From Candidatus Caldilinea saccharophila (GTDB taxonomy: Bacteria > Chloroflexota > Anaerolineae > Caldilineales > Caldilineaceae), in the NCBI GenBank assembly GCA_016710365.1, contig JADJVW010000031.1, positions 25,577 to 89,576 of the forward strand: a stretch of 64,000 nucleotides of DNA, given 5' to 3'. The translations under genes and the position numbers were made by a program. Every line of letters starts with the position of its first letter. Positions within the stretch are counted from its first letter, which is position 1. Positions 49,441 through 59,249 of the stretch are shown here, one piece after another. The notes under the pieces are model-generated. The model had not been told where the DNA came from. It searched no databases and saw only the letters and a program-made list of their open reading frames with translations.

Positions 49441-51788
49441 AGCGCGTCCCAGCGCGGCAGCCGTTCTTGATAGAGGCTGCTGTCGGTCAGGAGATATTGG
49501 GTGCTGTGCACGCGATCGACGAAAAGGCTACGGAGGTCGCGTAGAGGAGAACCTTCCGCGGCCTGGAATTGTTCGAGATAGGCGCCGCTCTCCTTGTCGA
49601 AAACAAGAATACGCTCCGCCAACCGGTCAGCCAGATAAATCGCATCGTCCCCGTCTTGCCCCACCCACAGATCAGCGGCATCCGCGGGCAAAGCGACGCT
49701 GCTGTCCAGGCTGTAGGGGAGTTGTTCGCCCTGGCGGTAGCGCACGACTTTGCCGTCAGTGTACAAAAGCCAGATATCGCCATCAATGTGCACTGCTTGC
49801 AGGCTGGCAAGGTTCACCTGCGTCGTCGGCTGGAACCACGGCTCGGCCAGATCGTAGCGACCGATATCGTAACGATAGATCTGATTTCCCCCTTCATCAA
49901 CGACGTAAAGCCATCCCAGAAAGGTCTCGATCTGTGAAGCGCGCACCCACCCTGCATCGTCGCCAAAATCGACGGCAGACGCCCCATCCACCTGTTGATT
50001 GTAGCGGAAGATGTGGTTGCGATTATCTAGCACAAGCAGACTGGACTTATCATCCACCCCGGGGACAGGCGGCTGCCAGGCAAGATCGATAGGTGCGCCG
50101 ACCGTAACGCCGTCCACTGTATCACCCATCTGCATTACGACCTGTCCGGCCGCCTCGGCAAGGCTTTCGCCATCTGACGCCAATCGATACGTGACAATCT
50201 GATTACGCCCGGCATCGAGCAGATAGATATCCTGCCCCATCACGAGCACCTGCCGCGGCGCAACGTCAGCATCAAATGTGATGAGCGGCAGCGTGAGACC
50301 GTAAAGCGGCGAGACACGTTCGACCGTCTTGCGATCCTGCTGGATCAAGGTGAGCAATCCATCACTACGCGCAGTGCGGCCATTCATTTCCTCGGCGCGA
50401 CGGGCAAATGTCTCCGCCTCAGTCAGCATCGCACGCGCCACCGTCATATCCGCCTGATCGAGCGCCTCGGCCGCACTTGTATAGCGGGCTTCAGCGAGAT
50501 TGAGCATGGTGTCTGCCTCGGCGCGCCCTTCGGCGCCTTGTCGCCAGTAGAGCGTAGCCACGATGGCAGGCGCCAACAACAACAGGATCACCGCGCCAGC
50601 AATGAGCATACGCGCACGGCTGCCAGTTGCCGGCCCCGGAGGTGTAAACGGCGCAGCGGCAGGGCGCACCCTAGGAGGTGGGGGCGGCATTGACGTGTAC
50701 GCCGGTGCACTGACCATCGCCGCCTCCGCCATCAGAGGCGCCGGGGCAACCGCGGTGCGATCCGGCAACATGCTCGCCAGAAAAGATCGAGCACGGCCGA
50801 CGCCCGCCACGGCTCCCGCGGCCAATCTTGCTGATGATGTTTTCGACGGTGGGAGCGCCTCAGCGTGCATTGCCGCCGGTGCGGGCAATTCTGGAGGGAT
50901 CGCCGTGGAGTTGGCAGCGAACTGAAGAGGCGGCGCGGCTTCATCGCCGTCGCCTGCCGCCGCCGGGTTCGGTGCACTCACGACCGGCGGCGACGCGTTG
51001 ACCGCGGTGGGCAAACCGCTCGTCGACGCTGGTTTTGCCATCGGCGCTGGTGCTGCCGCCGGTGGTGGGGCGGGCGGTTCGTCGCCGCCAGCGGAAGGAG
51101 GTGGTGTAGGCGGTGGTGCAGATGGGGGCAAGGCGCCGGGTTCAATCACCAGAACGACGCCCGGCGCATCTTGCCTGCCCGCCTGTTCGCGCAGCCCTTC
51201 AGCCGCATCCGTGCAACTGCCGGCATCGACATAGGCAGTCGTGGCAGCCAATGTACGCACCGACACCAGGTCCAGCCAATCTCCGCTGCCGGCGATCATG
51301 GAGGTCGCCCCAATGATTTTCTGGCGATGCAGCGGCCAAAGTTCGAGCTTTGCGTTTTTGCCGGCGCTATGCGACGCCAGACGATCGGCAGGAAAGACGC
51401 CGACCGAATTGTCTTCGGCGGTCAACAATGCAAAGGCGCTGCCCAGGCCGGCCAACGCCATCCGATCTGCCATCACGCCGATGCAGATCACACCGGCTTT
51501 CCAGGGTGCGGTCAAACGCTGCGTCTCAACCGACAGCATCAATTGTGCTTTGCGCACCGTCTCTGTGATGACTTGTGACTGCGTCCCGCGCTCTGAATAA
51601 TAGGTGCGCTGCATGGCGCTTAACACCCGCTCAACCAGCGCCTCTGCACTCGGCACGCCCTGCAGATCGACCAGCGCACAAAAACTGCCGCGTTGCGCCT
51701 GCGGCGTCCCCTCCATTGGCACAATAATGCGCACGCCGGGAGCAACGCCGTCAATTTCTTCGGCTAGATAGGAAACATGAATTGACAT
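49428..51788 (-). CDS. Phosphatase-like (PP2C-fold-like) membrane protein with C-terminal beta-propeller-like region
   Basis: 786 residues from ATG 51788. Residues 1-220 have the strand/helix pattern of PP2C-type phosphatases (RGSFCALVDLQG, RMALAGLGSAFALL), but the usual metal-binding DGxG aspartates are not visible, so catalysis is doubtful. A ~200-residue Ala/Pro-rich disordered linker follows, then one helix (MLIAGAVILLLLAPAIVATLYW). Next comes a helical segment, then ~300 residues of repeated beta blades (QIVTYRLASDGES, NHIFRYNQQVDG, NQIYRYDIGRYD, KVVRYRQGEQ) that resemble an NHL-like propeller. Probably reads an extracytoplasmic signal. Its stop codon lies inside a heptamer repeat. Confidence 0.65.
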   Translation of the reverse strand: MSIHVSYLAEEIDGVAPGVRIIVPMEGTPQAQRGSFCALVDLQGVPSAEALVERVLSAMQRTYYSERGTQSQVITETVRKAQLMLSVETQRLTAPWKAGVICIGVMADRMALAGLGSAFALLTAEDNSVGVFPADRLASHSAGKNAKLELWPLHRQKIIGATSMIAGSGDWLDLVSVRTLAATTAYVDAGSCTDAAEGLREQAGRQDAPGVVLVIEPGALPPSAPPPTPPPSAGGDEPPAPPPAAAPAPMAKPASTSGLPTAVNASPPVVSAPNPAAAGDGDEAAPPLQFAANSTAIPPELPAPAAMHAEALPPSKTSSARLAAGAVAGVGRARSFLASMLPDRTAVAPAPLMAEAAMVSAPAYTSMPPPPPRVRPAAAPFTPPGPATGSRARMLIAGAVILLLLAPAIVATLYWRQGAEGRAEADTMLNLAEARYTSAAEALDQADMTVARAMLTEAETFARRAEEMNGRTARSDGLLTLIQQDRKTVERVSPLYGLTLPLITFDADVAPRQVLVMGQDIYLLDAGRNQIVTYRLASDGESLAEAAGQVVMQMGDTVDGVTVGAPIDLAWQPPVPGVDDKSSLLVLDNRNHIFRYNQQVDGASAVDFGDDAGWVRASQIETFLGWLYVVDEGGNQIYRYDIGRYDLAEPWFQPTTQVNLASLQAVHIDGDIWLLYTDGKVVRYRQGEQLPYSLDSSVALPADAADLWVGQDGDDAIYLADRLAERILVFDKESGAYLEQFQAAEGSPLRDLRSLFVDRVHSTQYLLTDSSLYQERLPRWDALHNA

Positions 51789-51964
51789 GAGCAAAATTTA
51801 CGCTTTAAATGGAAGGCTTTGTGCATAGATTGTAGCGCGACGCCCAGGCAATGTCAACGTGAATCGCAGGAAAATGGCATTCAGGCGGCGATTGGCTCTT
51901 GCGCCGCCCCTGATTTCGTGCTATTACGTTGCATATAGGTTCATTCAAACGAAAGGATTTGGAT

Positions 51965-52288
51965 ATGTCAGCCTTGTGCGTCGAATGCGACGCCGAATTG
52001 AACATCGGGAGTCGCGTGCGGCTTGGTCAACACATCATCTGCCCCAATTGCGGTGTGCAACTGGAGGTAATCAGCACCTATCCGATCGAGGTCGATATTG
52101 CCTACGACGAGAGCGAGGAATGGGACGATCTTGCCGGGTACGGGCTTGATGATGAGGACGAAGATGAACTGGAAGACTTTACACGGCTCGAAGGCCCTAG
52201 AAATGCCCTCCCCGACGATCTCGACGATGACGATTTTGAAGACGAAGAAACTCTCGACGACCTCGACGAAGATGATGAAATCATTTGA
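51965..52288 (+). CDS. LysW-like zinc-ribbon protein with long acidic tail
   Basis: 107 residues from ATG 51965 (AAAGGA upstream). Four zinc cysteines (C5, C8, C26, C29) in CVECDAELNIG and ICPNCGVQLEVIS, followed by EVDIAYDESEEWDD. This is the layout of LysW, the amino-group carrier of lysine/ornithine biosynthesis, which ends in EDWGE. Here the homologous place (residues 51-55) reads EEWDD and the chain continues with ~50 mostly Asp/Glu residues instead of ending there. No LysX, LysZ or LysY gene is near. A carrier role is doubtful; function unknown. Confidence 0.7.
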   Translation: MSALCVECDAELNIGSRVRLGQHIICPNCGVQLEVISTYPIEVDIAYDESEEWDDLAGYGLDDEDEDELEDFTRLEGPRNALPDDLDDDDFEDEETLDDLDEDDEII

Positions 52289-52308
52289 CCGCGCAGGACA
52301 ACGCCGTT

Positions 52309-52352
52309 AGCTCCCACACCTGACTTCGGACAGAGGTCTGGTGTGGGGAGCT
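52309..52352 (+). terminator. Hairpin after the LysW-like gene
   Basis: AGCTCCCACACC pairs with GGTGTGGGGAGCT (one bulged G) around a 19-base loop, 20 bases past the stop. No strong T-run follows (CTTCAGG), so termination may be partial before yigZ. Confidence 0.6.
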
Positions 52353-52378
52353 CTTCAGGCCAAGGATAGATCGAGCCT

Positions 52379-53002
52379 ATGTCTTCGGATCGCTATCTTA
52401 CACCGGCAGCGATGCAGCGCGTCGAGGAAGAGATCAAACGCAGCCGCTTTGTCACAACGCTTGCCCACGCGCCCACGCTGGAAGCGGCGCGCGCCTGCAT
52501 TGCCGGCGTGCGCGACGAATTCCCCACGGCCTCGCACAATTGCTGGGCGTATGTGGTTGGACCTCCCGGCAGCACCAGTCAAATTGGCATGAGTGACGAC
52601 GGCGAGCCGCACGGTTCCGCCGGCCGCCCTATGTTGACTGTACTCCTTCATGCCGGCGTCGGCGACATTGTGGCGGTGGTCACCCGTTATTTTGGCGGGA
52701 CGCTGCTGGGCGTAGGCGGGCTGGTCAGAGCCTACAGCGGTGGCGTGCAACTGGCGCTCGCCACGCTGCCGACGGTGGAGCGCGTACCCACCGCGCTGCT
52801 GGATGTCGTGATCGACTACGCCGCCATCACCCCGTTTCAGCGCCTGGCGCCAGATTTCGAGGCGGTTCTCGTCCACCAGGAGTTTGGCCTCGATGCAAGT
52901 TATCGCGTCAAGCTGCCGCTCAGCCGGATCGACGCCTTTCGCACCGCGCTGGCTGAATTAACCAATGGTCAGGCATTGGTTGAAATTGCGCCTTCAGAGT
53001 AA
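52379..53002 (+). CDS. yigZ: YigZ/IMPACT family protein
   Basis: 207 residues. The N-terminal UPF0029 core has the signature blocks SHNCWAYVVG, SDDGEPHGSAGRPML and VVTRYFGGTLLGVGGLVRAYSG, followed by the DUF1949-type C-terminal alpha/beta domain (DYAAITPFQRL...). Relatives bind nucleic acid or regulate translation (yeast YIH1/IMPACT acts on GCN2); the bacterial role is unclear. Start ATG 52379. The next gene starts ~107 bases on. Confidence 0.88.
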   Translation: MSSDRYLTPAAMQRVEEEIKRSRFVTTLAHAPTLEAARACIAGVRDEFPTASHNCWAYVVGPPGSTSQIGMSDDGEPHGSAGRPMLTVLLHAGVGDIVAVVTRYFGGTLLGVGGLVRAYSGGVQLALATLPTVERVPTALLDVVIDYAAITPFQRLAPDFEAVLVHQEFGLDASYRVKLPLSRIDAFRTALAELTNGQALVEIAPSE

Positions 53003-53109
53003 ACTTGCATCAAAGCAAAGCTACGCCTCATCATTTCACATGCGGATTCCTCACCCGTGCCAAGAGGCGCAGATCAACCATCACGGCGCACAGCAAGGAG
53101 CACAGCAAA

Positions 53110-54003
53110 ATGGCACTCTACGGTGGGATCGAGGCGGGCGGCACGAAATTTGTCTGCGCCATCGCCGGCGGCCCCGACGATTTGCGCGACGAAATTCGCT
53201 TCCCGACGACCACACCCGATGAAACGCTGGCGCAAGCCATCGACTTCTTCAAATCGCACCAGATGGACGAGCCGTTGCAGGCAATCGGCGTGGCGTGTTT
53301 CGGCCCGATCGACCCAAACCCGGCTTCACCAACCTTTGGCTACGTGACGACGACGCCCAAACCGCACTGGGCGCACGCCGATGTCGTCGGACGCCTACAG
53401 GCTGCTTTGCACGCGCCCGTCGGCTTCGATACAGATGTCAACGGCGCGGCGCTGGGCGAACACCGTTGGGGCGCGGCGCAAGGGCTGGACACTTTCGTCT
53501 ACCTGACGATCGGGACGGGGCTAGGCGGCGGCGCCATGGTCAACGGTCGCCTGTTGCACGGCATGATGCACGCCGAGATGGGACACATGCGCATCCCGCA
53601 CGACCTTGCCCGCGACCCCTATCCGGGCTGGTGCTCCTATCACGGCGACTGCTGGGAAGGCTTAGCCTGCGGGCCGGCGATTGAGGCGCGCTGGCAGATG
53701 AAGGGCCGCGACCTGACGCCGGATCATCCAGCCTGGGCTTTGGAGGCGCACTATCTTGCGCTTGGCGTCGCCAATATCATCGTCACCTTGTCGCCCCAGC
53801 GCATTATTATGGGCGGCGGCGTCATGGATCAGCAGCAGATCTTTCCGATGGTGCGCAAGGAAGTGCAGAAGCTGCTCAACGGTTATGTGCAAAAAGCGGA
53901 AATCCAACAACAGATCGACGATTATATTGTGCCGCCCGGGTTGGGCAATCACGCCGGAGTATTGGGCGCGATTGCGCTGGCGATGGATGCGGCAGGGGAA
54001 TGA
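53110..54003 (+). CDS. Fructokinase (ROK family, zinc-containing)
   Basis: 297 residues from ATG 53110 (AAGGAG upstream). ATP-binding YGGIEAGGTKFVCAI, catalytic Asp D109 in DTDVNGAALGE, and TIGTGLGGG. The zinc site of the ROK fructokinases is H159, C175, H178 and C181 in GHMRIP...GWCSYHGDCWEGLACGPAIE. The last matches Bacillus-type fructokinase (GmuE/ScrK-like). Phosphorylates fructose (possibly mannose) to feed glycolysis. Its stop overlaps the galT start by four bases (ATGA), so the two are coupled. Confidence 0.88.
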   Translation: MALYGGIEAGGTKFVCAIAGGPDDLRDEIRFPTTTPDETLAQAIDFFKSHQMDEPLQAIGVACFGPIDPNPASPTFGYVTTTPKPHWAHADVVGRLQAALHAPVGFDTDVNGAALGEHRWGAAQGLDTFVYLTIGTGLGGGAMVNGRLLHGMMHAEMGHMRIPHDLARDPYPGWCSYHGDCWEGLACGPAIEARWQMKGRDLTPDHPAWALEAHYLALGVANIIVTLSPQRIIMGGGVMDQQQIFPMVRKEVQKLLNGYVQKAEIQQQIDDYIVPPGLGNHAGVLGAIALAMDAAGE

Positions 54004-55079
54004 AGAAGGAACCCAAAATGACGCTGCAATTTGACCCGCTCGAACATCCTCACCGCCGACGCAATGCCTTGAACGGGGACTGGGTGCTGGTTTCACCACA
54101 CCGCACCAAGCGACCCTGGCAGGGTCAGGTGGAAAAGAGCACGCCCGAGATGCGCCCGCCCTATGACCCGGAGTGCTATCTTTGCCCTGGCAATATGCGC
54201 GTAGGCGGCAAGCGCAACCCGCAATTTGTCAGCACCTTCGTTTTCGACAATGACTTTGCGGCGTTGCTCCCGGACGGGCCGCGCGGCGAGGTCGGCAGCA
54301 GCGCACTGCTCCAGGCGCAAGCCGAGACGGGCGTCTGCCGTGTGATCTGTTTCAGCCCGCGCCATGATTTGACGCTGCCTGTGATGGAGCTTGGCGATCT
54401 GCGGCGCGTCGTCGACGTGTGGGCGCAACAGATCGAGGAGATTGGCGCGCGCCCCGACATCAACTACGTTCAGATTTTCGAGAACAAGGGTGCTGTCATG
54501 GGGTCGTCCAACCCACATCCGCATGGTCAGATCTGGTCGAACCACACCATACCGGTGGAGCCGGCCAAGGAAGATCAGCAACAGCGCGCCTATTTTGAGC
54601 GTCACGATCGCCCGCTGCTCCTCGATTATCTGGCGCAGGAGCTTGAGATTGGCGAACGGGTGGTCGTCCAGAATCGACATTGGGTGGTGCTCGTGCCCTA
54701 TTGGGCCGTGTGGCCCTTTGAAGTGCTCCTGCTGCCGCGGCGCCACACCTTGAGCCTGCCCGACCTCACCAGCGACGAACGCGATGCCCTCGCCGATATT
54801 CTCAAGCGGCTGACGACGCGCTACGACAACCTGTTCGAGACAAGTTTCCCCTACAGCATGGGGTGGCACGGCCAGCCAACCGATGGCCAACGCCATCCGC
54901 ACTGGCAGCTTCATGCTCATTTCTACCCGCCGCTGCTGCGCTCCGCCACGGTCAAGAAATTTATGGTCGGCTATGAAATGCTGGGCATGCCGCAGCGCGA
55001 TATCACGGCCGAACAGGCCGCCGATCGGCTGCGCCAGATGAGCGAAGTGCATTATACGGAAATGACGGAGATCGAGTAA
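54000..55079 (+). CDS. galT: Galactose-1-phosphate uridylyltransferase
   Basis: 359 residues. Zinc cysteines C59 and C62 in DPECYLCPGN, and the active-site histidine triad motif SSNPHPHGQIW, with H175 as uridylylated nucleophile. The C-terminal HIT half has GWHGQPTDG...HPHWQLHAHFYPP. Leloir pathway: exchanges UMP between UDP-glucose and galactose-1-phosphate. ATG 54000 overlaps the fructokinase stop; ATG 54018 is also possible. galK and galE are not in the window. Transcription ends at the hairpin 55088-55120. Confidence 0.93.
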   Translation: MKKEPKMTLQFDPLEHPHRRRNALNGDWVLVSPHRTKRPWQGQVEKSTPEMRPPYDPECYLCPGNMRVGGKRNPQFVSTFVFDNDFAALLPDGPRGEVGSSALLQAQAETGVCRVICFSPRHDLTLPVMELGDLRRVVDVWAQQIEEIGARPDINYVQIFENKGAVMGSSNPHPHGQIWSNHTIPVEPAKEDQQQRAYFERHDRPLLLDYLAQELEIGERVVVQNRHWVVLVPYWAVWPFEVLLLPRRHTLSLPDLTSDERDALADILKRLTTRYDNLFETSFPYSMGWHGQPTDGQRHPHWQLHAHFYPPLLRSATVKKFMVGYEMLGMPQRDITAEQAADRLRQMSEVHYTEMTEIE

Positions 55080-55087
55080 GGAGTTAA

Positions 55088-55120
55088 AAAAGCCGAGTTT
55101 CTTGAAGAAACTCGGCTTTT
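55088..55120. terminator. Bidirectional intrinsic terminator between galT and HAD gene
   Basis: AAAAGCCGAGTTTCT-TGA-AGAAACTCGGCTTTT: perfect 15-bp stem with A-run on one side and T-run on the other, 8 bases after the galT stop and touching the stop of the convergent HAD gene. Works for both strands. Confidence 0.93.
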
Positions 55121-55777
55121 CTAGCGTCCATCGCTCTGGCGCGGCTGATTGCCGACAAGTTTGGTGGCAATTTCTTCTACTGACTCGAAAATTTCGTGCG
55201 GGTGAAGCGCAAGCAGCGCCTCTGGATTTGTGTATCCCCACGTGACCGCGCCGAAGTCGATGCCGACTTTATGCGCGGCGTGGGCGTCGCGGATTTCGTC
55301 GCCAATCAGGATCACTGTCTCCGGCGACACACGACACTTCTTCATCACCGATTTCAATTTTGGCGCCTTGCCAAAGACAGACGCCCCACAATTAAAGAGG
55401 GTGAAATGCGCCGTGTTCTGCGGGCCAAGCACGGCGCGCACATTGGCTTCAGAATTTGAACTGACGGCCGCCAGCTGCAGCCCTTGATCCACCAACGCCT
55501 GCAGCATCTCACTGACGCCAGGGAAGAGCGGAATCTGGTCGATCTCCTGCGCCATGCGCTTGCGCACATCGCTTGCCATCTGGGGCACCTTCCACATCCG
55601 CACGCCGAGATGCTGCATCAGTTTGCGTGCATCGTAATTACGCAGCGCCGCATGATCGGCCGGTTCAATGCGTTTGAACCCGTAGCGTTCGGCGTATTGA
55701 TTGACAACGCTTGCGGCCCAGGGAAACGAATCGGCTAATGTCCCATCAAAATCAAAAATTGCTAGTTTGTACTTCAC
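55121..55777 (-). CDS. HAD-superfamily phosphatase (phosphoglycolate-phosphatase-like)
   Basis: 218 residues if GTG 55777 is used (GGAG 7-8 bases upstream); TTG 55792 is in frame as well. Motif I IFDFDGTLADS with nucleophile Asp, motif II AVSSNSEAN, motif III Lys in PKLKSVMKK and motif IV LIGDEIRDAHAAH. The helical cap lies at ~20-85. A soluble phosphatase of small phosphorylated metabolites, substrate unknown. Convergent with galT. Confidence 0.87.
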   Translation of the reverse strand: MKYKLAIFDFDGTLADSFPWAASVVNQYAERYGFKRIEPADHAALRNYDARKLMQHLGVRMWKVPQMASDVRKRMAQEIDQIPLFPGVSEMLQALVDQGLQLAAVSSNSEANVRAVLGPQNTAHFTLFNCGASVFGKAPKLKSVMKKCRVSPETVILIGDEIRDAHAAHKVGIDFGAVTWGYTNPEALLALHPHEIFESVEEIATKLVGNQPRQSDGR

Positions 55778-55933
55778 ACCTAGTTGCTCCAACGTATCGA
55801 GGCGGCGTGCGCCAGCCTGGGGTTCTGATTTTCAGGCAAAAGTGCGGAATAGCCAAACCTGAACCCGTCTAAAGTAATTTGGAGATGATATACCGGTGTG
55901 GTTACTTTATCAGCATTGATCAAGCAAACGTCC

Positions 55934-58385
55934 TTATTGATAGGCAAGCACTTCACGCACTGTCAACCGCGACGCCCGCCACGCCGGCGCAAAGCTCGCG
56001 CCAGCGTGGCCAGCACAATGACCACAGCCAGCCACGTGATCAACCCACTCGCCGAGAAGACATAGGGCAGCGCTTCCTGGAAGAGCACAACACCCACCGT
56101 CTGCGCCAGCAAGGCGCCAACCGGATAGGCCAGCAACGCCCCAAACAACCAACTGATCAACCCGATGATGAGGCCCTCGACAATCACAATGCGCAGCACT
56201 GCACCATCCGACGCGCCGATGGCGCGCATCACGCCGATCTCTCGCGTGCGCTCCAGCACATTGGTGCTCATGGCGCCGGCCAACCCCAGCGCACCCACCG
56301 AGGCGATCAGGACGCCCATCGCCAGCAGCAAGTAAATAATGATGTCAAAAAAGGCGCCGGTGAAGCGGCGCAATGTGTCGATGGTGAAAACGGAGATCAC
56401 CTCGTACCCCGCCGCTTCGAGCCGGTCGTTGAGCAGCTCGGCGGCTTCATCCTGCGTGAGGCCAGCAGCCGGGTCGAGCTTGAGCTGTGCGCTGGTCGCA
56501 CGATTCATATCGGCAGTCAGCCAACTGAAGTAGGGGTAATTCACATAGACGGGGATAACGTTGGGCGGACCGCCAAGCACCTGGGCAATGCCGACCACCA
56601 CCCACGTCGATTCTTTGTCGCCGATCTCCAGCGTGATGGGGTCTCCCACCTGAATATCGGGTTCGGCGGACAGGACATTCTGGCTCAGGACGATGGCGTT
56701 CTGGTCCTCCGGCAGCAGCCAGCGCCCCTGCGACAGCGTGGGGCTGACCATCTCACTATTGGCATTCAATGCCGTCACGCTGAGTGGATCACTTTTGGCG
56801 CCATCGTCACGGATACGCAGCGCCTGAGCGCCAAGCCAGCCCTCGACGGTCGTGAAAGCCGGAATCGTACGCGCCACCTGCTCGATGCGTGTAATGCGAT
56901 AAGGCTGACCAAGCTGCACCTGTACGTCGAATTGATAGTAGCTGAGGCTGGTGTTGATCAGTCCGTCCAACGACGACCGTACGCTGCCGACCGTCATGAA
57001 GATCATGCCGCCCAACACAAGCGTAATCAGAGTCAGCGCAAGACGTCCCTTGCGACGCAAGGTGTTGCGCAACGAAAGCTGCATCGGCGCGACACCCCTT
57101 TGATCGACTTGAGCAACCGCGTAAACCAGCCCTCGGCGCTCTTCTGCGCGCCTACGCCGTAATCCGTCACCGCCTCGCGCACGGTGACGCCCGCGCCGCG
57201 CCAGACTGGAATGAGCGCAGCTAGTAGTGGCGCCAGGATCCCCACTGCCAGTTGAATGAGCACGACATTGAGCGGCAGCGACCAACGCGGAAACTCAACA
57301 TTGATAAAGCCACCCAGGAATGCAGCCAATCCTCCTGCCACCACTACCGTCAGCGGCACAGCAATGGCAAGCGACGCCACACTGTACACCAGCACCGCGC
57401 CCAGATACATAACGATGATCTGGTCGCGGCGACCGCCGATCGCCTTCATGACGCCGATCTGCCGCACCTGCTGCGTCATCAGCGCTGAGATCGTGTTGAT
57501 GACCAGAAAGCCGCTCAACAGCAGCGCCAGCAACCCGAGCGGGGTCAAGAGCAGCGCCAGCGCATCAAAAAGATCCTGCAACGCCAGCCGGCCCGGATCC
57601 GGCACCTGGACGCGACGCACGGTAAAGCCCGCCTTTTCGATCTTATCCGCCGTCGTATTGGCAACCGCCGTAATGTACTCTTTGTCAAGCTGCTGCGCCG
57701 GCGCACCGGCAACACGCAGCAAAATCTGATCGTAGGTGCGGGCGCCGCCCAGCCGCTCAAAGGTGTCATAATCGACATAGCCGCTGGCTGAGCCGGTGAA
57801 ACTCGCCGAAAAGCCGTTTGGGTCGTACACGGCGCCGGTGATGCGAAGGATGCGCTCCTTGTCATCGCGGGTGCGCAGACGCAGGTCGTCGCCCACTTGC
57901 ACGCCGACTGGGAGCACATTGTCGGCGCCGAGCGCGCTGCGCTCCAGGACGATCTCATTCTTTTCCGGCCATGTCAGGCGTTCGGCGCCAAAACCAGATG
58001 CACCCGCCACCGCATAGACGGGCTGCAGAAGATTGATACGAACGTCCTCAAAATCATCGATCGCCGTAACCGTCAAGGTTTTCCATTCATCTGGTGCGAC
58101 TTCGACCTTGACGGCAAGCGTGCTGCGTCCCTCCGCCTCGGCCACTTCAGGAATGCGCCGCACAGAATCCAACGTAGCTTCATCCGCGCCATCGACAAAA
58201 AGCGATGCCTGGGTGGCATTGCTTGCAATGTAGATCGCCTGCAGCTCCGTCAGAATCACCGAGCGCAGCAACTGCACCGTCCCTACGGCAAAGATGCCTA
58301 CGGCGATCGAGGAGACGACGAGCAACGTGCGCGAACGGTTGAGCCAAAGCTCACGCACGACCTTGCGCCAGCGTGTGCTAGGCAT
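55934..58385 (-). CDS. Double-FtsX (MacB-like) ABC transporter permease, two frame changes
   Basis: About 817 residues. First half from ATG 58385 (MPSTRWRKVVRELWLNRSRTLLVV; AGGTGAGG upstream): helix 1, a ~230-residue external MacB-like domain, three helices (LALLLTPLGLLALLLSGFLVI..., QIIVMYLGAVLVYSVASLAIA, LIQLAVGILAPLLAALIPVW). Frame change near 57085 leads to a second unit of the same plan (LSLRNTLRRKGRLALTLITLVLGG...), and a further change near 56000 to the end SFAPAWRASRLTVREVLAYQ. Such proteins export lipids or peptides, or work in cell-envelope stress. Pairs with the ATPase at 58394, which is truncated. Confidence 0.83.
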
Positions 58386-58393
58386 GGGCGCCC

Positions 58394-59050
58394 TCACCTA
58401 GCCAGTCTACACTGGCAAGCGCCGCCGACGCGTGCAACGGGCGGCAGATGCAGCGCGCCGCTCTGCTGAGCGTGAGGACGCCGCGCCGTTGCGAGTTGCA
58501 GGCTGCCGGTGTCGGCAATCGCAACGCGTTGTTGCTGACCACCCGAAAGCGCCGTGGGCAGCTTGTCGGCATGATCAGTCATTTCCACTTGCTCAAGCAG
58601 ATGATAAGCGCGTACCTTGCGTTCCCGTGTAGAATACATGTTGCAAAAGTCCATGGGCAGCAGAATGTTTTCGAGCACCGTGAGGGTGGGCAGCAGTTGG
58701 AAGAACTGGAACACGACCCCCACGTTGCGCCCACGCCATTCAGCAGTGCGCCCTTCGCTAAGCTTATGCACCGGCGTTGCTGCGACCATGACTTCACCGG
58801 CGGTCGGGCGGTCGATGCCGGTGATCATATTGCTGAGCGTTGACTTGCCGCTGCCCGACTTTCCAATGACGGCCACAAACTCGCCCGACGCGATTTCCAG
58901 GCCTATCCCTTTGAGCGCCTGAAATTCGCCAGCGGGCGTGGCATAACTTTTAGTGACATTGCGCAGTGCGATCAAAGTAACGCCGTCTGCACCACTGTTA
59001 TTTTTGGCCGCCGTGTTGTTGTTTTTAGAAAAAAAGGGTAGTCCCCACAT
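58394..59050 (-). pseudogene. ABC ATP-binding subunit lacking Walker B and H-loop
   Basis: Start ATG 59050 (GAGGAGAAC upstream). Walker A IGKSGSGKST, Q-loop VVFQFFQLLPTLT and signature LSGGQQQRVAIA are normal for a MacB/LolD-type ATPase. After RVAIA the sequence changes to an unrelated ~38-residue tail that has no ADEPTGNLD or VTHD, with stop at 58394. Frames around the joint do not show the missing ~70 residues, so this is a deletion, not a simple frameshift. ATP hydrolysis should be lost unless the assembly has dropped sequence here. Confidence 0.7.
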
Positions 59051-59249
59051 GCTTGTTCTCCTCAAAAGCTCCTCTTTGTCGCCTGCAAGCATGATGGTGG
59101 AGCAAAGCAGGAAAGATCGATTCAGCTTGAAAAATTTTAGCTATAACTCTTGAAAAGAGGATAACACAGCATATCCAATGTTCGCGTGATGTTTGTTACA
59201 GTTATGCACAACAATAAACCAGGACAGACAATCGAAATGGAGACTCACG

